From positions 2,046,001 through 2,110,000 of the forward strand of contig KQ964246.1 in the NCBI GenBank assembly GCA_001566295.1: a stretch of DNA of 64,000 bases. The letters run 5' to 3'. Shown piece by piece: positions 11,573 to 20,817 of the stretch. The stretch's first letter is position 1, and each line of letters starts with the position of its first letter. The notes under the pieces are model-generated. The model was not told where the DNA came from, ran no database searches, and saw only the letters and a program-made list of their open reading frames with translations. This DNA is from Microdochium bolleyi. Lineage: Eukaryota; Ascomycota; Sordariomycetes; Xylariales; Microdochiaceae. Position numbers and translations under genes: made by a program.

Positions 11573-12702
11573 ATGACCGGGCCAGATACTATCAAACAAC
11601 GCCGCGCGCAGCCGGGGGACCGAGACGGCGCAAAGCAGCACATCGCCAACCCATCACCCCAAGCACGGACCGTCACATGGCATAATATTTCCGAATGGCG
11701 ACGAGACAACAAGTACATCCTCGCCGGCTATCGCCCATTGGAAGCAGACTATCTGCAAGTCGTCAAAAGTCTTGCTTTCTTTCACAATGAAACCTGCAAC
11801 GTGTACACCCATTTGGTCGGCGCTGTGTTGCTCCCGGTCTTTGCAACCGCATTTCTCCAAACCATCTATAGACCACAGCCCATTGACGTCACAAGAACCG
11901 ATCTCATCATGTTCAGTGTCTTCTTCTGTTCCGCTGAGAGCTGCCTGATCTTCAGCGCCGTCTACCATCTCATCGGAAGTCACTCACACGTGGTGGAACA
12001 ATTCTGGCACCGGATGGACTTGCTCGGGATCGTCATTGTCACCGTTGGCACCTTCATCCCTGGGATCTACTATATCTTCATTTGCGAGCCAGTTCTGCAG
12101 GGGATTCATTGGACTATTGTATGTCATCCGGGGCCTTTTTGATACGCACTCGGCTTTGAGAGGGTTGCAAGTCCTCAAAGCATGCTAAACAGACCATTAG
12201 GTTCTATTTTGCGGATCTGCCACGGCGGCTCTCATATCCATACCCAAATTTAGGACGTTGCAGTGGCGCTCGGTGCGGGTCGGCGCCTACGTGGCGCTCG
12301 GTGCGTCCGCTTTCATACCTCTGCTGCACGGCATACGGGTCTACGGGTTAGACTATATGCTCGAGTATTCAGGCATGAAATGGTACCTTGTCGAGCTCTT
12401 TCTGTACGGAGCGGGCTGTGGCCTGTATGCGGTACGAACATCTTGTTTCCCCTGCCACCCCCAGCCCCCCTTTCTATGTTGAAGGGCCCTCTCTGACCAC
12501 AGGAGTGCAGTTCCGAATCCCTGAGCGCTTTGCGCCAGGCTATTTCGACATCTGGTTCAGCTCACATCAGATCTTTCACGTATCGATTTTATGCGCCATG
12601 TATGTACATACGATTGCGCTGAGGCAGGCTTTCACAGCATGCCGCACGCTGGACGTATGCCACATCCAGTCTGTCCATCAAGCTAGGGGCACATGGTTGT
12701 AA
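11573..12702 (+). CDS. PAQR / haemolysin-III family (AdipoR-like, Izh-type) seven-helix membrane protein, 322 aa
   Basis: Three exons, 11573-12118, 12201-12431 and 12511-12702, give 323 codons. The cytosolic-type N-terminus leads to NISEWRRDNKYILAGYRP and FFHNETCNVYTHL, the conserved entry to helix 1 in PAQR proteins. SAVYHLIGSHS follows helix 3 and HQIFH opens the last helix. Together these supply the three His that normally bind zinc in AdipoR-type receptors. Six to seven hydrophobic segments are visible. The last 25 residues read from the genomic frame look less conserved, so a further small intron near 12600 is possible. Yeast homologues (Izh1-4) act in zinc and lipid homeostasis; the ligand here is unknown. 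The start was chosen as the first in-frame Met that makes sense before the conserved block. Confidence 0.85.
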
Positions 12703-12957
12703 GAGTCAGTGTCTAGGATCAAATAGTTTAACCGACGCTGGCAATGCCAGCCATTTTCTTGCGGTTTGCTAAATTCAATCTCATGAGGTGTACTCATGAG
12801 CCATGTTCACAGTATCTCCTCATGTCAATCGCTGTAGCTGCCTGGGCCCCCCTCATTTGAAAGCTGACCCGGTAAACTCCAAGCCGGTCACGGATCAGCT
12901 CAGACGCTTTTCAGATCGTAGTCTGCTTCTGGATTTTTCCGAGCCTGATGATCACAT

Positions 12958-13871
12958 CTATATGGCAATCCCGCAATCAATGACGGCATTCTGCCCAGTC
13001 TGGCTCCTGCTCAGCGCAAAGGTCTTGACCTGCTGCGCCACGTCCTCCACCGTCGCGACATCCTTGAGCGCGGCCTTCTGCTTGAGACTCTCGACGACTT
13101 CCTCGGAGAAGTTGCTGCCCCTAAAGTGCCCAAGGAATTCTGTCAACGAATTGTGCTGTTATCGCGCACCCTGTGACCCTGCAGGCAGAGGACAGCAGGG
13201 ACAACGAAGAAATGGGATCAGTAAATAATGAAGCCGATTGGGAAAACATACCACTCGGTCAGTAAGAGGCCCGGGCTGACACTGTTGCACCGCACGCTCT
13301 TGCCGCAGATGGTCGCGAGGCCCTTGATCAGGTGCACCTGGGCGGCCTTGCTGACGCTGTACGGCAGGCTGCTCCCGGAGGGTTTGACGCCCGCGAGGCT
13401 CGCGACGGACACGAAGCTGCCGCCCTCGGGGTTCTTGTCAAAGTGCGGCTTCGCCGCGTACAGTAGCCACAGGTGGCTCTTGACGTTGACCTGGTAGCAC
13501 ATGTCCCAGTCTTCCTCGTTGACCTGCTGGTCGAGGTCCATGAAGTTGGTGAAGCGTGTCCACCCGGCGTTGGACACGATGATGTCGATGCGGCCCATGG
13601 TCTCGACCGTCTCGCGCACCAGGCGCTCCATCTCGGCCTTCTTGCTGCAGTCGGCGCGGATCGCGTGGAAGCGGGGACCCGGCAGGCTGGCGGCGTCGTA
13701 GGAGACGGGCGGGACCTGCTCGGCCTCGGCGATGACGGCCGCCGCCTTTTCCGGGCGCGAGAAGTAGTTGACGACCACGCGGCAGTGCGGCGCGAGGACC
13801 TTGACGCAGGCGGCGCCCAGGCCGGCGGACGAGGCCGTCACGAGGGCGACTTTGGTCGCTGCCGACGACAT
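12958..13871 (-). CDS. Short-chain dehydrogenase/reductase, 260 aa
   Basis: Two exons, 13252-13871 and 12958-13120, give 261 codons. The 131-bp intron begins GTATGT and ends TTTAG, and it joins ...LLTEW to GSNFSEEVVESL. The Rossmann fold shows TASSAGLG (the TGxxxGxG nucleotide-binding loop, with Ala-Ser-Ser replacing the usual Gly), NAGW, a Ser in VSVASLAG, and the catalytic YSVSK. It ends with the typical SDR tail: an ATVEDVA segment and a short beta strand, AVIDCGIAI. Length is normal for a classical SDR. Cofactor and substrate cannot be told; an acidic residue after beta 2 is not obvious and NYFSRPEK is basic, which leans towards NADP. No pathway neighbour is present. Confidence 0.9.
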
Positions 13872-14521
13872 GTTTGTCTGCGGGTAGAAGTGTATGGGTT
13901 ATCAGTTAGTGCGTCCAGTGGGTTGCTCGTCTTCAGTCCGTATCGTTGTGCCGGACAGGGTCTAAAGTCGAAGTTTGCCAGCTGGAGGTGTTCAGGCCAG
14001 TGACCACGGCGTCTCATATGAGATGTGCGAGTGAACCAACCTAGTGTCGTCCTCTTATGATCGGTCTTGGAACATGACACTATCTGGCGGACGGTCCGAC
14101 GGGTGGGTCCAGCTCCGCGAGACCAGAGCGATCAGGGACGCGGCCCGGCGACAAGTCCGAGTGGAGGCGGACTGGTGCTCCGCAAACCGGTGCGGGGAAC
14201 CCGAACATGGTGAATCGGCTTGCACATTGCGGGAGTAAGCCGTCTTGTATTGGACGAGGCTCGGCTTGAGACCGACGAGTGAGCTCCATTCTGAGTTGCG
14301 GGATAATGGCAGAGATACCCCCAGTATGCTTGTTGAAAATGTTCAATTGTCCTATGCTGCTGCAGACTTGACGCCGACCTCCTGCTCAAGATCAAGTGTG
14401 TGTGCCGGGGTTTGTGCGCTCCTCGCCAGTTACATGGTATCCTTTGCCCTGGCCTCCTTCTACCCATTGCCATTCGCAGTCGTCAGCGATAGGCGCATGC
14501 TGATGCTCCTTCCCAAAAACC
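13872..14521. other. Intergenic, 650 bp
   Basis: Promoter side of the SDR gene and 3' flank of the next minus-strand gene. No supported ORF or repeat was seen. Confidence 0.5.
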
Positions 14522-15085
14522 TCAGTCCTCGTACCTTGGCGGATTCGATTCGTGATTCAGCAGTGTCGCCCGGAGGAAGACAAGGACCTCATAGACAGCC
14601 TTGGGAACCTCGAGACTCGACTTCTTGGCATCGTCCTTGGACCACAGGCTCTTGAGCAGGTTGTCCTGGATTACGACGACGATGAAGCGAACGTAGTGGT
14701 CCATATCTAGCCACTCGGTCTTGTCCGGGTGATAGAGCAAGTACTTTGAGTCGCTGGACTTGATGGCGTCGCGGGCCAGCTGTGCTGTCTTGGTCTTGTC
14801 TGGCTCGGCAGATGCTGGGTTCTCGGCGAGGAAGTCGCGGCAAAACTCGCGCCATGCACCAACGACATAGACGCTCTGTAGCCATTCGCTGAACTTGGCG
14901 GCATCCTTGAACGGCAGCAGCTCGAGCACGAGGCGCTCGTGTTGTGCAGAGAACCGCCCAGAAGGACCAGCGGATGACTGAGAGAAGGCTGGTCCGGACA
15001 TGAGGGGTGAGGCCTCGGGGTGGCGGCTGGACGAGAACGACTTCATGGACGCGCTGTCGACTTCACGGGATTCGTTGCAGCCCAT
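14522..15085 (-). CDS. Small conserved-looking protein with N-terminal acylation motif, 187 aa
   Basis: The family is not recognised. The frame is open back to 15157, but the Met at 15085 begins MGCNES. This fits the N-myristoylation consensus (Gly2, Ser6) with a palmitoylatable Cys3, as in G-protein alpha subunits, so this start is preferred. Residues 2-45 are Ser/Pro-rich. From about residue 47 the protein is compact and helical, with HERLVLELLPF, FSEWLQSVYVVGAWREFCRDFL, LYHPDKTEWLDMDHYVRFIVVVIQ and VYEVLVFLRATLLNHES. The helical repeats with a central Trp/Phe pattern vaguely recall an RGS-like bundle, but I cannot support that assignment. It probably sits on the cytoplasmic face of a membrane. 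Confidence 0.6.
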   Translation of the reverse strand: MGCNESREVDSASMKSFSSSRHPEASPLMSGPAFSQSSAGPSGRFSAQHERLVLELLPFKDAAKFSEWLQSVYVVGAWREFCRDFLAENPASAEPDKTKTAQLARDAIKSSDSKYLLYHPDKTEWLDMDHYVRFIVVVIQDNLLKSLWSKDDAKKSSLEVPKAVYEVLVFLRATLLNHESNPPRYED

Positions 15086-16518
15086 GGATCTCTGACTTGA
15101 TCCGGAGAGATATGTTGCACAAGTAAGCGTCTTTGGTGTGGACAAGGCGATATGCATCGATAGGCAATGGACGATGTAGTGCCGTTTTCAGGAACCCGAG
15201 GGGGCGCGATGGCCTTTATGCTGCTTGCAAGCGCTTGCTTCTATACCGAGGACGTACCAAACATTTGGAGGCAACCGACAGGCTCAGATCTTGAACTTGC
15301 GAGGCAGCAGGATAGAGCAGAAGCAACGTCAGCGCAGAGGTTCAGCTATTGGGGTACCGCGAACCAGACAATCGGGAGCAGCGCCCGTCACCTCTCACGT
15401 TAACACAGGACTGCCAGCCCGGCTCACTAGCCGTCAGATCCAATGACGAGCGCCGGCGAGGCCGAAAACGACGAGTGTGCGCAACCAGAGACTAGGCGCA
15501 CATCGAGGCTGAATCGAGTCCTTGGTGGACGTGGCCGCGTGCGCGTGTGGTCAGCACTACACCCAGAGCGTGCAGCTGAGCAGCGGACCGGTTAAAACTG
15601 CTGCCTGAACTGACTTGGGCACGATGGGTTCGTTTCGCTGATGCCTCAGATGAGCCGGTCCCCTGGATATGAGGCTATGCCAGCCAGGTCAACCATCACA
15701 AGACCAGCCAGGTAGCTCGAACTGCAACGAGTGCAATGCGACGCACGCGAGGATTGCACCTATCGCACTGTTCGGAGAGCCATCCAGATGCAAGATGCCG
15801 AGATGGGCCTGGAGCAAGACGATTCTTGCTGGCTCCATGTTGGGCTAGGATCTGCTAGGGTCCAGAACCCCGGGCGAGTCCCCAAAGCACAAGGATGAAA
15901 TCGGGCGAGAACTGCCGCCTCAATATCGTGGTTTGAAGCTATCCATGGATGAATGAAGCCATCTTGAGTGGCCCCGGGGGATGGGAGAGGAGACACCAAG
16001 AGACACCAGGAGATGGCAACGCACGGGCCAGACCTGGTGCCCCGAGACCCACTGTGCATCCGAATTCGTCTAGCTCTCGCGAGTGCTTCACCTCACTCGC
16101 ACTCACTGCAGACGACGATCAGTGAGAGGCAGCGCGTGCTGCCATCTCAACGTTCTACACGGAGAGGTACCGCTCCTCACCCGATATACCATCCAAGCTG
16201 CCGCTACGGGCTGGAGAATTGACACTGTGAGCTGCACACGCCCTTTATCACCAGATCTTCGTCTCATCCAAGGCGCTCGTTTTGCGGATTTCATTGCTCC
16301 AGTCTCGAGGCGGATGGACCAATCTCAAAGCCAGCTCAGATTGCTGTAAGTACTCACAAGCACACCCCAAGATGAGGGCACGCGTGACGTAGATGCCTCA
16401 CTGCCTCAATGCGACATGAGACGTCGTTACAAACTGGGTCCCCTCACAAACAAACAAAAAAACCAACCCGCTCACTTACTCGGCTCCCGCAAGTACAACG
16501 GTGCACTCACCCAGCGCA
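15086..16518. other. Divergent intergenic region, 1.4 kb
   Basis: This separates the acylated small protein (-) from the BTB-bromodomain gene (+) and should hold both promoters. Short ORFs here show no domain or codon pattern. No repeat or RNA gene was seen. Confidence 0.5.
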
Positions 16519-17970
16519 ATGGCCGAGGACGACCCGGCTCCGGCTGCGGCTGCGACATTCTCATGGCGGTAAGATGCCCACGTCTTTGACTGTCACTAAA
16601 TATGCACATGCAGATAATGCTTGTGACAGCATCTCCAAGCTTCATCCACCTCGACTGACACAAGCCTCCCGACAGCGATCCCCATCCAATCTTCGTCATA
16701 GTCCTCGTCGGCCAGGAGGAGATACCCTTTGGTGTCCACAAGGACCTCGTCTGCAACAAGTCGGCATTCTTCAGCTCGCACTTTGAGATGCAAAGCAACG
16801 ACCAGCTCGAGCACATTGTCAAGCTGCCCGAGGTCGAGCCGGAGGTCTTCGGCCTCGCGCAAAACTTCATGTACACGCGGGCCGTGTTCCAGCACGACGA
16901 GACCCCGCCGGGCTACGACACCCTCATCTCGCTGTACCACGCCGGGGCCAGGCTCGAGATCCACGGCCTCTGCAAGGAGACGCTGCACGCCATGGAGGAG
17001 TGCCGGCGGATAACGCAGCACATACCAGCCACACCCCTCCTCGTGCAGGCGTGGGAGAACACGCCCGACGGCTCGCCGCTCCGGAAGCTGCTCCTGCAAT
17101 GGGCGGCCGAGTACGTGCGGTCGTCCGAGTCCAGGGGGGAGTTCACGAGATCGCTGCCACACAATGTGCTCAGCGACCTGGTGGTGGTCATGAGCAACCC
17201 GGACTTTGGGGTCGTCAAGAACGGCCCATCGTCGTCATCAACATCATCATCATCATCATTATCGCAAGGGCTGCCGTCGAGACGGAGGAATGCGCACGAC
17301 ACAGACCACGCCGCTGCTGGTGATGGGCCCGAGTGGCCTGTCCCGCCGCCGCTGAAGCACAGGCACTCGGACGCTGGACACAAGACGAACGGCCGGAAGG
17401 CGTCGAGAGCGTCGCTGCCCGCGCCGCTCAAGCCGAGCAAGAAGCAGCGCGTCAACATCAGCATCGCGCCTGGCCGGCCGTTCGACGAGGCGGAGAAGCT
17501 CGTCTTCTGCGCGGATCTGATCGGGCGGATGCTGAGCGGTCCAGGTACGCTTGTTTTTTTTATTCCCGTCTTGCACTCATTCGCAAACCCGAAATACTTT
17601 CCCCTGCCTCCCACCGACTAACGCTAACCCCTGCACCCAAATTGCGCGCAAACAAGGCTTCTGGACACGTCTCGTCGGCCCCTTCAAGGACGCCGTGAAC
17701 CCGCTCGCCGACGGCGTGCCCGACTATCTCGACAAGATCACGCGGCCGATGGACCTCTCCACGATTAAGGCCAAGATGGACCGCAGGGAGTACGCCACGG
17801 CCGACGACTTCGCGGCCGACGTCCGGCAGATCTGCAAGAACTGCTACGCGTACCACCCCAAGGGCAACCCGACGTGGGAGGCGTGCGCCAAGTTCGAGGA
17901 CCACTTTGAGAAGAACTTTGCCGGGATGGAGAAGTGGCTGCTCAAGATGGGCGGGGAGGAGCCTGCCTGA
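16519..17970 (+). CDS. BTB/POZ-bromodomain fusion protein, 410 aa
   Basis: Three exons, 16519-16568, 16676-17544 and 17657-17970, give 411 codons. The third exon is entered through an AAG acceptor. Residues about 20-120 form a BTB/POZ domain: IFVIVLVGQEEIPFGVHKDL, then CNKSAFFSSHFEM, then FMYTRAV. A linker (about 195-280) has a poly-Ser run coded by a CATCATCAT-type repeat and basic patches such as KPSKKQR (nuclear signal candidate). Residues about 290-405 form a bromodomain with GPF (the WPF-shelf position), VPDYLDKITRPMDLSTIK and ICKNCYAY. The next residue is normally the acetyl-lysine-binding Asn. Here it is His373 (CAC at 17854), giving YHPKGN. The protein is likely nuclear and chromatin-associated, and may dimerise through BTB. 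Acetyl-lysine binding is uncertain because of the His. Confidence 0.88.
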
Positions 17971-18800
17971 AGAAGGCGAGATCGGGATATCACCATCATC
18001 ATCATCATCATCACCACAAAAGTGCGCCTTGAAGTGGTCAAAACGACCAAGGTATCTGTGCATGGCACATCCTTGCTCGCTTACTTGCTGAGAGCTTGCT
18101 TCAGCGGCGTGCCGTTCCGAAGGATCGGTCTTTGCATGCTCGACGGTCGAGTGCAATACTGAGAGGGGGGACCATAAACCCAGCTCCAAAGAGTATTGAT
18201 GAATGCAGGGTGCAGGGCCGGGCAGGGCGGCTGAGTAAGATCCCAGAGTTTTCAGAAACCAAGGGCCACAGCACGGTTTACGCATCTGCATGGGCTACGT
18301 GCAAAAGACACTCCCAAGTCTACCATGATTTGGACGAGCACTCTGCAGTCGGTCACCGCACCCACGAGATAATGAGCCGAATCGGGAACGACTGTTCGTA
18401 GAGTCGTATGGACGAATGGGCAACAATTGCATCAGACAGAACTTCAGTTACAGCATTAGCTCATCGGCATGTCCCAATGTCATAAGGAAGGGAATCATAT
18501 TGTCTAAAAAGGGACTCTGGCAGTGAAAGAAAGGAAAACCGATGCGCAGACCAGAAGATCGAGCCGGGACACGACAAAGAAAGAAACGTATCCACCACCA
18601 CCTTTTTAGCACACCCTGTTCTGCACGTTTCATCACGTCGTCTTGCCCGTTACCAATGGCGTTATCCTTGTGCCTCGTTCTTACTTCGCGCAAATCCGGA
18701 TGTAATCCATGTTCGAGGAAAGACTCAAGCAGTGCTACGGCACAAGTGTACTACCTCTTAGTAAGGGTTGGCTGTGAACCCGCCTTGTGTGTGCGGCGAT
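17971..18800. other. Convergent intergenic region, 830 bp
   Basis: 3' flanks of the BTB-bromodomain gene (+) and the BAR gene (-). It contains an (ATC)6 microsatellite 25 bp after the stop codon of the former. Nothing else was seen. Confidence 0.5.
17995..18012. repeat. (ATC)6 microsatellite
   Basis: Six perfect ATC units lie in the presumed 3' UTR of the BTB-bromodomain gene. A CATCATCAT-type run with substitutions also codes for the poly-Ser linker of the same gene near 17231-17262. Confidence 0.9.
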
Positions 18801-20279
18801 CTAGGAGTTGCTCTCGCGGCTCTTGCGGTAGCTGGCCTGGTTGTTGCGCCATAAGGTCAGCTGTGTCCGTTGTCACGCGTCCGTGTACTGCGCAAGCCAG
18901 TCCAAACTCACCTCTTGCTCGACCTGCAGGCCCTCAATGAGAGGCTGCAGCTCGTTCAGGATCTCGTAGGCCTTCTTGTGGTACTCGGCCTGGGCGGCAA
19001 CCAGCTCGGCAAGATTGCGGAGGGGCTCGGGCGTGTCGAGAACCTAGAACATGCAAGTTTAGCGACAGGGATTCGACAGTGTTTTGCTGACTTGGAGAGA
19101 ATCCACTCACGTTCTTCATGACGCCGACAGCCTCCTCGGTCTGTGTGACGAACTCGTCCTCGGCCTTCTCAATCTCCTCCTGGGCCTCGGGGCTGAGCTC
19201 CTCACTGGACGCGGCCGGCTCCTCGCGGGGCCCACCGGCGCCGGGAATCTTCCAGGTGTTGCCCTTGGCGCGGGACTTGACTGAGTCGAGCGTGAGGCGG
19301 GACTTCTCAACATTCTTGCGTGCGCGGGTCGCAAAGTTGAGGTTGGTGTTGAGCGTCGTGTTCCAGCCAGCCAGGAAGTGGCTCTGGATCTGGGCGTCCT
19401 GCGCGAGGCGGGCCTCGCCGACGCGCTCGCTGGCAAGGGCGTACTTCTCGAGCGCCGTGGCGAGAGGGTCCTCGCCGGCATCCGTGTGCTGCTGGTGCAG
19501 GAGCTGCGAGCTGGCCAGGGACGCGCGGGCCAGGGCGTGGCTGAAGGTCTTGGGCTGCGGCTTGGCCGTGGGCGGCGCCGTGAGGGCGGCTTGCGCCTCG
19601 GCGGGGGATGTCGCGGTCGAGAGCAGCTGGACCTTCTCGCTCACGGTGCGGCCGAGGTCGGAGAAGGTCTCCTTGATGTTGGGAGGGTAGTCGTAGGCCT
19701 CATTCTGGTATTGGGAGCTAGACAAAAGAGGATTAGAAGTGTCAGTGGTGTCTGTAGTGGAAATCTCGTTGATCTGCCGGTCGGTGGGAGGCTGTGGCAG
19801 CCAGCAGGGAGAAGAGTACTCACGTCACAGCTAGGAGCTTGGTGTGGACCTGCTTGAGGGCATCGACGCGCTTCTCGAGGTCGATGTAGTCGGGGGGGAG
19901 CTCAGTCTTGACATGGTATTGGCCGCGGTTAGCTCTTGTGATCAGGCCGGCCAGCTTCGCGGCACGACGTCATTGTTGTCAAGGCGGGCGCAGGGCTGGA
20001 CTCACCTTGTCCTCGGCCTGGCCGAGCTGCTCCTTGGTGTACTGGAAGGTGCGGGAGGCTGTCTGGCCGAACCCCGAGGTCATCGAGCTGTGGGCGCTGA
20101 AGCGTCAGCAAGGGGACACACGGCGAGAGTGCAGCAGGCGGCGGCGGCGGCGGGAAGTGGATGGAGGGGTCGAGCCCGCAGGCGTGCCGACAGGAGGGCG
20201 ACTTGAGTGCTGAGTTGCTGGGGGAAGGGGCAACGTACGTCAGCGTGTTGCCGAAGTTGCCAAAAGCCTTGAAGTCCAT
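18801..20279 (-). CDS. BAR-domain protein, Gvp36-like, 326 aa
   Basis: Six exons: 20239-20279, 20006-20087, 19824-19906, 19111-19717, 18912-19043 and 18801-18836. All introns have GT...AG ends with clear branch points, and the exons total 327 codons, giving 326 aa. The start MDFKAFGNFGNTL leads to GFGQTASRTFQYTKEQLGQA and YIDLEKRVDALKQVHTKLL, the opening amphipathic helices of a BAR coiled coil. Three long helices follow, with NFATRARKNVEKSRLTLDSV as helix 2 and EEIEKAEDEFVTQTEEAV then LAELVAAQAEYHKKAYEIL as helix 3. It ends ASYRKSRESNS. BAR dimers bind and bend membranes. Yeast Gvp36, also about 326 aa, works at late Golgi and endocytic membranes. A cytosolic, peripheral membrane role is inferred. 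Confidence 0.92.
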
Positions 20280-20817
20280 GGTAGGCGGTGTGTTGGGCAC
20301 AGTTTGCGGGACGTGTGAGGTTGATGTTGTTGAGGCAATGTGTGGGTTGATCTCGAGCACTCGCGAGTCTGCTGGGTGAGACGTAGGGAGCTTCCGCTGG
20401 CCACAATGCTGGACCCTCGAACGCCAGGCGACAGGCGCCAGGGGGAGGATACCTGGAGGGGTGTGGCATATCTGGTATCAGATGCTTGCGGCCAATTGAG
20501 CGGCGACCCCTGATTGGCCAGCCACAGTTTACAAGAGTGCTAATTACAAAACATGCATCTCGAAATAGTTGGCTGGGAAATGCATTTCCAGCTCCCATAC
20601 GAAGTTGACCATTGAATGTTTTTGTCATTACTCTAGGGAATTATGTGTTTCTGTTGTTGCAGAGACAGTATCGAAAAATGAGGCGTCAATCCCAAAGCTT
20701 GGCCGCCATTATGTATCAAATCCAAATCAACCCAGACGCTCCATGCCAACCATGCAAGAAACCAAAAAAACTAAAAACAAGAGCAAACAGGACCGGCTCA
20801 AAGACAGGATCGTAGTA
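20280..20817. other. Intergenic, 538 bp
   Basis: Promoter of the BAR gene and 3' flank of the chitin synthase gene. No supported feature was seen. Confidence 0.5.
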
